A DNA stretch of 64,000 nucleotides from Terriglobia bacterium (lineage in GTDB: Bacteria; Acidobacteriota; Terriglobia; Acidiferrales; UBA7541). The translations under genes and the position numbers were made by a program. The notes below the pieces were generated by a model. It had not been told where the DNA came from. It saw only the letters and a program-made list of their open reading frames with translations, and did no database searches. How positions within the stretch are numbered: position 1 is the first letter of the stretch; each line of letters opens with the position of its first letter. The stretch is from the NCBI GenBank assembly GCA_023512135.1, contig JAIMAG010000010.1, forward strand, positions 1-64,000, in the 5' to 3' direction. Positions 43,699 to 51,979 of this stretch are shown here, one piece after another.

Positions 43699-45057
43699 TC
43701 AGCCGGTCGAAGCGGGTGAACCGGAGTGCGTCTTTTCGGCTTCGATGGCGGCGAGCATGCTTTCGTTGTCGGCAAATTTAAACGAGGCCAGCCCGCGCTC
43801 GCGCGCCTGCTTTTCTTCCGCGCGGCTCAGAAAGTTCAGATCGTTTTTGTCGACCACCTGCAGCCCCTGGCGTGCAAAACTGCGCGCGATCTCTTCCGCC
43901 GTGGCGGCTGGCTGCTCCGACACGTTTTCCAGGTACTTCAGCACATGCACCGCACCTCGTTCGGCATCCTGCCGGGCGATGCCGACCAGTCCTTCGCTGG
44001 CGCGGCGGGCCCAGCCGACCACATAAGTGCCGGCCAGCACTTGCCCGCGCTGGGGATCAAACACTTCGTAGAGCCCGCTTTCATTTCCGTTGCCGGCGGG
44101 ATTGGTCACGTAGGAACCGGATTGATAGGGCAGGCCGACCCGCGGATCGGCTACGTCGCCGATGGCGAAGATCATGGTGTCGACGTCGAGCGTAAACGTT
44201 CGGTCAGTGGGCTTCGCCGCGGTGCCGCCGTCCCTGGCGACCAGCAGATTCTCGGTCAGCACCAGCCGTTCGATTCGCCCGTCGGCACCGACCTTGATTT
44301 CGCAGGGCGAGCTCAGAAAGCGGAAGCGCAGTCGCGGCATGCGAGCGCCCGGGTCGGGCTTGGCCAGCACGGGGAATGTTGCCTCGGCCACCTTGGAAAT
44401 GTCCTGTCCGACGGCCGCCAGGCGGTCGCGGATGCGTTTCAACTCGTCCTGGAAATCGGCGCGGTCCAGGTAGTCTTCGATGTAGACGAATTCCTTCTCG
44501 TCGAACTTGGCTTCGAAAGGCCCCCGGCGAGCGACCACGTACACTTCTTCCGTTTGCCGGTTGGGATCGTCCAGCATCAACCAGCGCGCGATGTCGACCA
44601 TCACGTTGCCCATCCCGACGATGGCAATCCGCTTGCCGGTCGAAAAATCCATTTTGGAGAACGGGGGCAGCAGGTTGTAGTGATAGACGAAGTCCTTTGC
44701 GGAGTAGACGCCGCGGGCGTCTTCTCCGGGCAGGCCCAGTTTTTTCGTGCCCTGGGCACCCACGGCGAAGATCATGGCGGCCGGACGAAATTCCTGCAGC
44801 AGCTCAATGGGTACGTCGTACTCCTTGCCTACGGGTACATGGCCGAAGTAGTGGACGTTCGGATGACTGAGAATCTTGGCGAACTGCTTGCGCAGTCCGC
44901 TCTTCATTTTTTCCTTGACCGGATAGATGCCGTATTCGGCCAAGCCGCCGGGTTTGATGTCGCGATTGAAAATGAGCACCTGGTGGCCAGCCTGCGCCAG
45001 TTTATTGGCCGCGAAGAGTCCCGCCGGGCCTGCGCCGATTACGAAAACCGTTTTCAC
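43699..45057 (-). CDS. FAD-dependent oxidoreductase, ferredoxin-NADP reductase-like
   Basis: 452 residues resembling adrenodoxin-reductase/glutamate-synthase small-subunit flavoproteins. FAD motif VIGAGPAGLFAANKLAQAGH; IKPGGLAEYGIYP; NADP-binding motif AIVGMGNVMVDIARWLM near residue 150; C-terminal YVVGWARRASEGLVGIARQD as in NADPH-ferredoxin reductases. It likely transfers electrons between NADP(H) and ferredoxin. No iron-sulfur domain is fused. GTG start at 45057 follows GAGGAGG. Stands alone between phhB and the tRNA pair. Confidence 0.83.
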   Translation of the reverse strand: MKTVFVIGAGPAGLFAANKLAQAGHQVLIFNRDIKPGGLAEYGIYPVKEKMKSGLRKQFAKILSHPNVHYFGHVPVGKEYDVPIELLQEFRPAAMIFAVGAQGTKKLGLPGEDARGVYSAKDFVYHYNLLPPFSKMDFSTGKRIAIVGMGNVMVDIARWLMLDDPNRQTEEVYVVARRGPFEAKFDEKEFVYIEDYLDRADFQDELKRIRDRLAAVGQDISKVAEATFPVLAKPDPGARMPRLRFRFLSSPCEIKVGADGRIERLVLTENLLVARDGGTAAKPTDRTFTLDVDTMIFAIGDVADPRVGLPYQSGSYVTNPAGNGNESGLYEVFDPQRGQVLAGTYVVGWARRASEGLVGIARQDAERGAVHVLKYLENVSEQPAATAEEIARSFARQGLQVVDKNDLNFLSRAEEKQARERGLASFKFADNESMLAAIEAEKTHSGSPASTG

Positions 45058-45428
45058 TGCGCCTCCTCATAAGCGGCGATGATGGAGCTTCGGTATTACA
45101 TCACGCACTGGCAAAGCACATTGCGGGCCGTTCTGCAGACCCCCGCAGCCAATCCTAACACATTGATCCGTAAAGAGTTCCGGAAGTTTTTTCGAGGCGT
45201 TTCCCGAGGTTGCGACCGCCGGGTGCGCAACCTGCCCCAGAGGTCTGCCCACCCAGGCCGGAATCTCGCTGACCACTCCGGGATGCTGTCTGCGCTTAGC
45301 TGGTGGTTCCAGCAGAGCTTGCGTGGTTAAGAAATCGAACAGCTCTGGCGCGGGGGAAGACAAGACAGCAAAGCTAAGCCCTAAGGTTCCCAGTCCCGGT
45401 GAGCACAAAGGCGTGGGCGTCAAAGCGA
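45058..45428 (-). other. Intergenic stretch between flavoprotein and tRNA genes
   Basis: No convincing gene on either strand. It should hold the promoter of the flavoprotein gene, but no good -35/-10 pair was found, and no SRP RNA, RNase P or tmRNA signature was seen. Confidence 0.4.
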
Positions 45429-45505
45429 TGGCGGGGACGACGGGACTCGAACCCGCGGCCTCTGCCGTGACAGGGCAGCGTTCTAACCAACTGAACTACG
45501 TCCCC
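45429..45505 (-). tRNA. tRNA-Asp (anticodon GTC)
   Basis: 77 nt including encoded CCA. Acceptor GGGGACG/CGTCCCC, anticodon loop CTGTCAC, T loop TTCGAGT. It follows tRNA-Val in the same direction with a 35-bp gap. Confidence 0.95.
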
Positions 45506-45540
45506 GCGTGCTTGGCCGACACATCGGACACACAAACAAC

Positions 45541-45616
45541 TGGTGGGCAGTGTCCGATTCGAACGGACGACCTTCCGGGTGTAAACCGGACGCTCTGACC
45601 GCTGAGCTAACCGCCC
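45541..45616 (-). tRNA. tRNA-Val (anticodon TAC)
   Basis: 76 nt including encoded CCA. Acceptor GGGCGGT/ACTGCCC with one G-T pair, anticodon stem TCCGG/CCGGA around TTTACAC, T loop TTCGAAT. First of a two-tRNA transcription unit. Confidence 0.95.
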
Positions 45617-45623
45617 CCGCATC

Positions 45624-45652
45624 ATCGTAGCCGAATCGCACCGCAGCGTCAA
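45624..45652 (-). promoter_or_regulatory. Predicted promoter of tRNA-Val/tRNA-Asp
   Basis: Minus strand TTGACG (45652-45647), 17-nt spacer, TACGAT (45629-45624), ending 7 bp before tRNA-Val. Confidence 0.65.
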
Positions 45653-45665
45653 TCGAGCCGCTTGC

Positions 45666-45694
45666 TTGACGGGCCGCATGCCCGACAGTAGACT
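45666..45694 (+). promoter_or_regulatory. Predicted promoter of the DUF507 pair
   Basis: TTGACG (45666-45671), 17-nt spacer, TAGACT (45689-45694), 34 bp before the first DUF507 ATG. Confidence 0.6.
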
Positions 45695-45728
45695 CGGAAG
45701 CGGAGAGGAAGGCGTTTTCAGAAAGGGC

Positions 45729-46010
45729 ATGATTCTTTCGCGGGATTTCATAGCTTACATGGCGCGCGAGCTGGTCAAGCGCCTCACTGCATCCCAGATG
45801 TTCGAGACCCGGACACCGGAAGCGCTCGTCGAGCGCATTCGCCTGGCCCTGCTCGAAGAGCTGAGCATCGAGGACCGGGTGAACGAAGAGGTGCGCCAGA
45901 TCCTCAGCCAGTACTCCGATGAAATGCGCCGCAGCGGCGTCTCCTATCAGGAGATGTTCAAGAAGGTGAAAAACCAGATCGCCCGCGAGCGAAAACTGAT
46001 TCTCCGCTGA
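45729..46010 (+). CDS. DUF507 family protein (first of pair)
   Basis: 93 residues, all helical and charged: MILSRDFIAYMARELVKRL, RIRLALLEELSIEDRVNEEV, QILSQYSDEMRRSGVSYQEM and FKKVKNQIARERKLILR. DUF507 proteins are small, of unknown function, and often occur as adjacent paralogues. ATG 45729 is 34 bp from a good promoter. The stop overlaps the next ATG (TGATG). It belongs to the same family as its neighbour, so the two may form a heterodimer (inference). Confidence 0.83.
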   Translation: MILSRDFIAYMARELVKRLTASQMFETRTPEALVERIRLALLEELSIEDRVNEEVRQILSQYSDEMRRSGVSYQEMFKKVKNQIARERKLILR

Positions 46011-46297
46011 TGCGTCTGAGCCGCGAAAAAACTGTTCGTCTCTCCCACGTCGTCACCAAAGTGCTGGTGGAAAGCGACGACGTGGAATTCATCGAAGATC
46101 GCGACACCATCCGCCAGGAAATCTTCCAGGTGCTGCAGGCGCTGCTCCGCGAAGAGGAAAAAGTCGATGCCGAAGCGCGCCGGAAAATCGCCTCCCAGAA
46201 AAAAGACATCCCCGAAGGCAGCGCGGAATGGGACATCCTCTACCGCAAGTATTATGCGGAGGAGCTGAAGCGGATGGGGGTCGGCGAGTCGAGCTGA
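46010..46297 (+). CDS. DUF507 family protein (second of pair)
   Basis: 95 residues: MRLSREKTVRLSHVVTKVLV, EFIEDRDTIRQEIFQVLQAL, REEEKVDAEARRKIASQKKD and ILYRKYYAEELKRMG. Same DUF507 architecture as the upstream gene and translationally coupled with it. The shared IRQE.../REEE segments suggest divergence from a duplication. Function unknown. Confidence 0.83.
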   Translation: MRLSREKTVRLSHVVTKVLVESDDVEFIEDRDTIRQEIFQVLQALLREEEKVDAEARRKIASQKKDIPEGSAEWDILYRKYYAEELKRMGVGESS

Positions 46298-46453
46298 CCC
46301 GGACAAGCCCGAGCAGAGCAACTCACCAGACGTTTTACCTCACGTGCCCGTATCGTTCGGCTCCGCGGAATGCAACGTGGCGAGCCTCGAAAAACGATGC
46401 GGGTGGATTTGCCTTGAACTTGCGGAACGAGAACGGTTTTCGCAAAATGCTGC

Positions 46454-46489
46454 AAAGAAAAACGGGCGATTCGTAGCGAATCGCCCGTT
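46454..46489 (-). terminator. Rho-independent terminator of the M48 peptidase gene
   Basis: Perfect 13-bp inverted repeat (46461-46473 with 46477-46489) around a 3-nt loop, followed on the minus strand by a TTTCTTT tract. It begins 22 bp past the peptidase stop. It could also slow readthrough from the DUF507 side, but lacks a T-run on that strand. Confidence 0.85.
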
Positions 46490-46510
46490 CCCGTGTTTGT
46501 AACCGAACCT

Positions 46511-47512
46511 TTATGGACGTCGCTTCAGCACGGGACGATCGTCGTCCTCCTCGGTCTTCGTCTCGCTCTTTTCCGTGCGACGGCGCAGGGTGGGCTTGTT
46601 TTCATCCGGCTCCTGCGCCTGCCGCTGAGCCTGTAACTGCCGCAGCCGCGCCTTGATCTGATCGAACTCGGACGTGCTGACAATGTATTCGTCGCGCCCG
46701 GGCAGGATTTCGGCAATGGCTTTCTGCGTGTTTTCGATGCGGTCTTCGGTCGGTGGATGCGAGCGGAAAGCTGTCGGCACGCTCCCGGGCCGGCGCTTCT
46801 CTTCGGCCTGAATCTTTTCGAAGAAACTGACGTAGGCGTTCGGGTCGTAGCCGGCCTTGTACATGTATTGCAGGCCCAGGTAATCCGCTTCCGCTTCGAA
46901 CCCGCGCGAGAATTTCAAGAAGGTCAACGGAACCGCAACGTTCATCGCCTGATAGATGCCGTAGCCGGCCCAGCCGCCGGGCAGGAAGATCAACGCGGGG
47001 ATCATCAGCAACTGGGCGAGTTCGCCGCGGGTAGCGTTGCGGGTGCCATGACGGGCCGTCACATGCGCGATTTCGTGAGCCATCACGCCGGCCAGTTCGG
47101 CCTCTTCCTCGGCCGCCAGAATCAGGCCCGTGTTGATGTAGAAGAACCCGCCGGGCAGCGCAAAGGCGTTGATTTCGTCCGAGTCGATCACTTTGATCGT
47201 GAACGGCACGCGCGCGTCGGAATTTCGAACCAGATTCTGGCCCACCCGGTTGACGTACTCATTGATCACGGGATCGTCGACCAGCCGAACCGATCGCTCC
47301 ACTTCCTGGGCCAATCGCTTGCCGATGGCCACTTCCCGTTCCAGCGAATACCAGTTCAGGTTGCCGTCCACATCACGGTTGCCGATCTGCTCGACGTCGT
47401 CTTTAGGATTCTTTTTCTTATCTTTCTGCTGCTGCGCCAGTACAGTGGAAGGCCCCCACACCAGCATCCCAGCCAGCAGTGTCGTCAGAAGTCGTTTGGC
47501 CAGCCCTGCCAT
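46511..47512 (-). CDS. Exported M48 family metalloprotease
   Basis: 333 residues. Signal peptide at about 1-26 (LLTTLLAGMLVWGPSTVLAQ). Zinc site HEIAH in VMAHEIAHVTARHG and third ligand Glu in FEAEADYLGLQYMYKAGYD. The C-terminal tail is charged and glutamine-rich with many K/E/D residues. It resembles periplasmic BepA/LoiP-type proteases that handle misassembled outer-membrane proteins. ATG 47512 has GGAGG close upstream (minus strand). It ends at a strong terminator. Confidence 0.9.
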   Translation of the reverse strand: MAGLAKRLLTTLLAGMLVWGPSTVLAQQQKDKKKNPKDDVEQIGNRDVDGNLNWYSLEREVAIGKRLAQEVERSVRLVDDPVINEYVNRVGQNLVRNSDARVPFTIKVIDSDEINAFALPGGFFYINTGLILAAEEEAELAGVMAHEIAHVTARHGTRNATRGELAQLLMIPALIFLPGGWAGYGIYQAMNVAVPLTFLKFSRGFEAEADYLGLQYMYKAGYDPNAYVSFFEKIQAEEKRRPGSVPTAFRSHPPTEDRIENTQKAIAEILPGRDEYIVSTSEFDQIKARLRQLQAQRQAQEPDENKPTLRRRTEKSETKTEEDDDRPVLKRRP

Positions 47513-47667
47513 GGCCCCTCCTTGCGGAACGCTTGCTGCCAGTATACACCCCTTCACCAATGCCCAGCGGTCTTTTTCATCTATTTTCGATGCCCCGTCT
47601 CTCGGAAGGGTTTCACTGCTGCGGGCGTTGAACGGGTGGTTGCCTGGAAACAGTCAGCGCGTGCGCG

Positions 47668-47696
47668 TGGACGCCTTCGGGTGGCTGGGCTAGAAT
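47668..47696 (+). promoter_or_regulatory. Predicted promoter of the YqaA/DedA-like gene
   Basis: TGGACG (47668-47673), 17-nt spacer, TAGAAT (47691-47696), about 25 bp before the first start candidate. Confidence 0.45.
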
Positions 47697-47720
47697 CCGG
47701 ACTGGAAAGCTGGGGTTGCG

Positions 47721-48377
47721 TTGGGTAACGCAGTGAACTCCACGACGAAGGCAAAAGTTACGGTCCTGGGGGTTGGGAGCATCTTTGCCGGGTTGCGTCG
47801 GCTCTATGACTGGACGCTCTCCTGGGCCGAAGGCCGCTTTGGCCCGGCAGCACTGGGAGTTTTGGCATTCACGGAGTCTTCTTTTTTTCCGATTCCACCT
47901 GACCCCCTGCTGATGGCCTTGGCGCTGGGCAAACCGCGCCGCAGCTTCTGGTTTGCGACCGTGTGTACAGTGTGTTCCGTACTCGGTGGGCTGCTGGGCT
48001 ATCTGCTGGGCCTGTTCCTCTGGCAATCACTCGATCAGTTCTTTTTTGCCTACGTCCCGGGTTTCACGGAGGAAAATTTCCGGATTGTGCAGGCCAAATT
48101 CGAGCAGAATGCTTTTCTGGCCATTTTCGCCGCTGCGTTCACACCCATCCCGTACAAGGTGTTTACCGTCGGCAGCGGAGTGTTTCAAATTCCGCTGGAC
48201 GCGTTCGTGGTGGCCAGCGTGCTCGGGCGCGGCCTGCGATTTTATGGCGAAGCGGCACTGCTGTGGCGGTGGGGCGCGGCCGCGAAAGATTTTATCGACC
48301 GCTACTTCAATCTGCTCACGGTGATTTTTTTCCTGCTGTTGGTGCTGGGATTCTGGGTCGTTGGGCGGACGTTGTAA
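47721..48377 (+). CDS. YqaA/DedA-like (SNARE-associated) membrane protein
   Basis: 218 residues with four to five hydrophobic segments. The family core is FFPIPPDPLLMALALGKP (about 55-72), the re-entrant-loop glycines VLGGLLGYLLGLFLW, AAFTPIPYKVFTVGSG and a final helix VIFFLLLVLGFWVVG. DedA/YqaA proteins act as lipid flippases or scramblases in the inner membrane. TTG 47721 or GTG 47733 could start translation. A small gene follows 4 bp after the stop. Confidence 0.83.
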   Translation: MGNAVNSTTKAKVTVLGVGSIFAGLRRLYDWTLSWAEGRFGPAALGVLAFTESSFFPIPPDPLLMALALGKPRRSFWFATVCTVCSVLGGLLGYLLGLFLWQSLDQFFFAYVPGFTEENFRIVQAKFEQNAFLAIFAAAFTPIPYKVFTVGSGVFQIPLDAFVVASVLGRGLRFYGEAALLWRWGAAAKDFIDRYFNLLTVIFFLLLVLGFWVVGRTL

Positions 48378-48381
48378 ACCG

Positions 48382-48603
48382 ATGGCGTGGCGCCGCATCC
48401 AGGTCGGTCAGATTTGGAAGAAGATGGATACGGGAGAAAACTACATCGTCACCAAGGTTTTCACCGAAGCCCTGACGACCTACGCGGTGTTGCGGAAGGC
48501 CGGTGCGGAGACGGAATCCCGCCTGCGCGTGCGGGTAACCCATACGGGCGAAGGCCAGGTGCTCGTGGGATTCACGCTCGCCACCAACGTGGAAGAACTC
48601 TGA
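48382..48603 (+). CDS. Small conserved-looking hypothetical protein, 73 aa
   Basis: MAWRRIQVGQIWKKMDTGEN, then VTKVFTEALTTYAVLRKAGA and a beta-rich end with LRVRVTHTGEGQVLVGFTLA. The pattern of alternating strands suggests a small beta-barrel, perhaps SH3-like. The ATG is 4 bp past the YqaA stop, so it is probably co-transcribed. I do not recognise a family. Confidence 0.6.
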   Translation: MAWRRIQVGQIWKKMDTGENYIVTKVFTEALTTYAVLRKAGAETESRLRVRVTHTGEGQVLVGFTLATNVEEL

Positions 48604-48615
48604 GCCGGCTTTGCA

Positions 48616-49335
48616 TCAGAAGGAACGCACGGGCAGCCGCACCACATCGTCCACTTGCAGGACCTCCTTGACCAGAAACGGCTCTCCATAGGCGACCCCG
48701 ATCATCTGGCCAAAGTAGCGCGCCAGCAGGTCCATCCGTGATTCGAGCTGGTCGAGCGGCAGGGGCACGCGAGATGGCTTCTGTGTTCTGGGACGAAACT
48801 GTGAGGCGTAGCAGAGGATCGCCCGTCGCCGCTGTTCGTACTCCGCGCTGATGTCCACTACGAACGTCGGGCGGACATTCGCATCGTAGAGAGTGGCGTA
48901 GAGGACTTTGAACGGGCGAAATGGCTGACCGCGCAGTCCGCGCAGCCGCTTCAGCCCGGCCAGAAAACAGCCTTCGTAGGCCAGCCGGGCCGCATGGTAG
49001 TGATCCGGGTGGCGTCCTTCCCAGTAGGGCAGAATCACCGTGTGAGGCTCCAGCTCGCGAATTTTCTCCGCCACTGCCAGTTTGTTGGCTTCGTTCACGT
49101 CCAGCCGCGCATCGGGCAGGCGGAGGTTGCCGCGGTAGTCCACGCCCAGCACGCGAGCGGCGGCTTGTGCTTCGCGCAGGCGGATGGCCGCTGAGCCGCG
49201 CGTTCCCGATTCTCCGCGGGTCAGGTCCAGGATGCCGGTGCGATATCCGCGCTTTTTCATTTTGATCAGTGTGCCGCCGCAGCTCAGCTCCACATCGTCC
49301 GGATGCGCAGCGATGGCCAGCAGGTCGAGGGGCAT
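48616..49335 (-). CDS. bshB1: PIG-L deacetylase, bacillithiol biosynthesis type (BshB1)
   Basis: 239 residues. Zinc motif AHPDD in LLAIAAHPDDVELSCGGTLI, TRGESGTRGS, and HPDHYHAARLAY with the third metal histidine. The sequence fits BshB1, which deacetylates GlcNAc-malate on the way to bacillithiol. bshA and bshC are not in the window, so the pathway is not proven. ATG 49335 (MPLDLLAIAAHPDD) places the metal motif near the N-terminus, as usual. Confidence 0.85.
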   Translation of the reverse strand: MPLDLLAIAAHPDDVELSCGGTLIKMKKRGYRTGILDLTRGESGTRGSAAIRLREAQAAARVLGVDYRGNLRLPDARLDVNEANKLAVAEKIRELEPHTVILPYWEGRHPDHYHAARLAYEGCFLAGLKRLRGLRGQPFRPFKVLYATLYDANVRPTFVVDISAEYEQRRRAILCYASQFRPRTQKPSRVPLPLDQLESRMDLLARYFGQMIGVAYGEPFLVKEVLQVDDVVRLPVRSF

Positions 49336-49505
49336 TTCGCCTCCAGGGCAATGCGATACGTGAACGGAAATTCTAACAGCTTGGCCGGGATGGAGCACAT
49401 GGGTCGAGCCGACGGGGCCCGAGATGGAGATTCCGTGCAAGATTTCGCACCTGCCTCCGACGTGCTACCCTGATGGGCCCGAGACCATAGCGGTTGTGAG
49501 GGGCT

Positions 49506-50240
49506 ATGCGAACTGTCAAACCCTTGCACGGCCAGGTGGCCCTGGTCACCGGAGCGGCCCGACGAATCGGACGCAGCATCGTCCAGAAGCTGGCCGCGGA
49601 AGGCGCAGCCGTGGTGATCAACTATGCGACTTCGCGCCAGGATGCGGAAGCGCTGGTGGCCGAGCTTGCGGCGGCGGGCTGTCGGGCTCTGGCCTGTGAG
49701 GCCGACGTCTCCCGCCGCGCCGACGTCGAGCGCATGTTCGAGCTCGTCCGCCGCGAATTGGGCCGACTGGATATTCTGGTGAACAATGCCGGCATATTCT
49801 TCCCAGCGCGCTTCGATGAACTGACCGAAGAACAGTGGGACCGCATCCACGGCGTGAACCTGAAGGCGCAGTTTCTCTGCGCCCAGGCAGCCGCGCGGCT
49901 GATGCGGCACAGCGGCCGCGGTCGCATCGTGAACATCGCCTCGCTCGGCGGCCTGCTTCCCTGGCCGGAGTATACGCACTACTGCACGTCGAAGGCGGGC
50001 GTGATCATGCTTACGCGCTGTCTGGCGCGCGCACTGGCTCCGGAGATCACGGTCAATTGCGTGGCCCCCGGGACGATCCAATTCCCCGACGAAACTCCGG
50101 ATGCAGAGTACATTCGCCGGGCCCCGCTGCAAAAAACCGGCCGGGGAGAAGATATCGCCGAAGCCGTTTTCTATCTGGTGCAGGCGGAATTCGTCACCGG
50201 CCAGGTGCTGGTGGTGGATGGCGGCCGCTCGCTCGTTTGA
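49506..50240 (+). CDS. Short-chain dehydrogenase/reductase
   Basis: 244 residues. Cofactor motif VTGAARRIGRSIVQKLAAEG, NNAG in DILVNNAGIFFPA, catalytic Ser in NIASLGG and YxxxK in HYCTSKAGV. The ARRIGR motif with an Arg pair resembles pteridine reductase/FolM-like and FabG-like enzymes that prefer NADPH. Substrate not identifiable. Convergent with the Nudix gene 44 bp downstream. Confidence 0.88.
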   Translation: MRTVKPLHGQVALVTGAARRIGRSIVQKLAAEGAAVVINYATSRQDAEALVAELAAAGCRALACEADVSRRADVERMFELVRRELGRLDILVNNAGIFFPARFDELTEEQWDRIHGVNLKAQFLCAQAAARLMRHSGRGRIVNIASLGGLLPWPEYTHYCTSKAGVIMLTRCLARALAPEITVNCVAPGTIQFPDETPDAEYIRRAPLQKTGRGEDIAEAVFYLVQAEFVTGQVLVVDGGRSLV

Positions 50241-50284
50241 GCCGCGTTGCCTTCCCGTCCGGGTGTGAGCGCGGCGCGTTTGCC

Positions 50285-50713
50285 TCAAGGTGCGCTGGAG
50301 GGTTTCCAGTCGGTTCGGAGTCGGCCTTCAGCCAGCCGAGCGATCAATTCGCGATCGGCAGGCAAGAATTCCATCGCCGGCAGATCTTGCGGTCGCACCC
50401 AGGCAATCTGCTCGAAGGCAAGATTCCGCGGCGCGCCGGAAACAATGTGCGCGGCGAAGAAGCGCAGCTCGATCTCTTCGGGCAGCTCCGGATAGCGGTG
50501 GCGTGTGCGGTACAGCTCCGGCCCCACGCAGACCGTGATGTCGAGTTCTTCGGCTAGCTCGCGCACCAGTGCCTGCTCCGGGAGCTCGCCGTCGTGAACT
50601 TTTCCGCCCGGGAATTCCCAGAGCAGCGGGAAAATCGCGGTTCGCTTCCGCTGGCAGACCAGCAGGTGACCTTCGCGTTCGATCAGCGCCGCAACCACCG
50701 TGATTCTGTTCAT
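50285..50713 (-). CDS. Nudix hydrolase, MutT-like
   Basis: 142 residues with the Nudix box from GGKVHDGELPEQALVRELAE to ELDI, and WEFPGGK in front as in 8-oxo-dGTP diphosphatases. It probably sanitises oxidised nucleotides. ATG 50713 overlaps the stop of the upstream BtuF-like gene by 4 bp (ATGA), so the two are co-transcribed. Confidence 0.86.
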   Translation of the reverse strand: MNRITVVAALIEREGHLLVCQRKRTAIFPLLWEFPGGKVHDGELPEQALVRELAEELDITVCVGPELYRTRHRYPELPEEIELRFFAAHIVSGAPRNLAFEQIAWVRPQDLPAMEFLPADRELIARLAEGRLRTDWKPSSAP

Positions 50714-51513
50714 TGTGAATCCGCCGCAGCGGAGCCCAGAATTTTCTGCAGTGCTCGTGCGCCGTGGAGCAGAGGTGGCCCGGGCGTGTTCAGCCATTCG
50801 TCGCGCACCACGTAGACACGGCGGTTGCGGATGGCAGGCAGCTCGCGCCAACCGGGCCGGGACGCCATCCGTTCGGCTTCCCGCTGGGCCCGGGGACGAT
50901 CCCCGGCAGCCGCCCACGCCAGAAGGATCACTTCCGGCTGTGCACGGACAATTTGTTCATCGGTCACTTTCTCTCCGGCAGGCACCACCATTTCGCCGCC
51001 CAGCAGAGAAATCAGTTCGGCGACCCAGGGCGGGGAGCTGATGCGGGGATTGGGCCAGGCCTCCGCGTAGACGCGTGGGCGCCGGTGCCGTTTGTCTGCC
51101 TGCCGGGCAAGGCGAGCGAACTTTTGTTTCATGCGACGGACCAGTCGGGCGGCGGCCCGCGTTCGGCCGACGATGCTTCCCAGCAGTTGAATCTCTCTGT
51201 AGATATCCTCGAGTGTGCGGGGATTGGTGGCCAGGAAGGGCACCGGAGCACGCAACAGGCTGGCGATCAGTTCCGCTTTGTACGGCACCGAACCGATCAC
51301 CAGCGTCGGGTTCAAACGCAGCACCTGCTCTGCGTCGAAGTTCCAGCAATCGCCGAGCTCCGGCAGGCCGCGCACCGCGGATGGGGCAACCACGTCCTTA
51401 CACCATTTCGTCACCCCGACCAGACGGTCTTTTGCGCCCAGCGCCACCAGGATGGAGGTTACGCTCGGACCCAGCGAGACGACGCGCAGGCCGCTGGATT
51501 TTTCTTTCTGCAT
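50710..51513 (-). CDS. Cobalamin/metal-chelate substrate-binding protein (BtuF-like)
   Basis: 267 residues of the helical-backbone ABC binding-protein family: LRVVSLGPSVTSILVALGAK, VTKWCKD, LVIGSVPYKAELI and a C-terminal NTPGPPLLHGARAL. There is no obvious signal peptide or lipobox, which is odd for a periplasmic binding protein; the annotated start may lack it, or the protein is cytoplasmic. No permease or ATPase gene is adjacent, and no cobalamin riboswitch was seen in the 84-bp upstream gap. Confidence 0.78.
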   Translation of the reverse strand: MQKEKSSGLRVVSLGPSVTSILVALGAKDRLVGVTKWCKDVVAPSAVRGLPELGDCWNFDAEQVLRLNPTLVIGSVPYKAELIASLLRAPVPFLATNPRTLEDIYREIQLLGSIVGRTRAAARLVRRMKQKFARLARQADKRHRRPRVYAEAWPNPRISSPPWVAELISLLGGEMVVPAGEKVTDEQIVRAQPEVILLAWAAAGDRPRAQREAERMASRPGWRELPAIRNRRVYVVRDEWLNTPGPPLLHGARALQKILGSAAADSQ

Positions 51514-51597
51514 CGGGGCACGATTCTAGCAGGAGCGTAGGCCGGAGTGCACCGCAGGAATTGCCTGTCCCGCGCTCTGTTTGCCATACTGATGCGG

Positions 51598-51957
51598 ATG
51601 TACAGCGCGACGGTCCTCGATCACTTTCAGAATCCGCGCAATGCGGGCGAGCTGGAAAACGCAACGGCCGCGGTCGAAGTCGACAATCCGGTCTGCGGAG
51701 ACGTGTTGCGGCTGGCGGCACGGGTCGCGGAAGGACGCATCGCCGAGGTGCGCTTTCAGGCGCGCGGTTGCGTGACCACCATCGCCTGCGCGTCGTTGCT
51801 GACAGAGCTGATGCGCGGCCGCCGCCTGGACGAGCTGCAGCAGATTACGCCGGCCAGCCTGGCCGCTGCGCTCGGCGGGCTGCCGCCGGCCACCGCACAC
51901 GGCAGCCAGCTTGCCTGGGATGCGCTGCAGGCGCTGCTGTCGGTCCTCGCCCGCTGA
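51598..51957 (+). CDS. IscU/NifU-like iron-sulfur scaffold lacking third cysteine
   Basis: 119 residues: MYSATVLDHFQNPRNAGELE, first Cys in NPVCGD, second Cys in ARGCVTTIACASLL. The IscU block around the third ligand (normally H-C-S-x-L-A-x-D-A) reads AHGSQLAWDAL, so the Cys is Gly. ATG 51598 fits the family N-terminus; ATG 51592 is just upstream. It may bind clusters differently or serve another role. Divergent from the BtuF-like gene; convergent with the MobA-like gene. Confidence 0.8.
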   Translation: MYSATVLDHFQNPRNAGELENATAAVEVDNPVCGDVLRLAARVAEGRIAEVRFQARGCVTTIACASLLTELMRGRRLDELQQITPASLAAALGGLPPATAHGSQLAWDALQALLSVLAR

Positions 51958-51979
51958 GCCGCGCCTCGGCACGTCGCGC

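Noticed and set aside
51514-51597. Cobalamin riboswitch upstream of the BtuF-like gene
   Set aside because: The gap is under 90 bp and shows no B12-box-like sequence.
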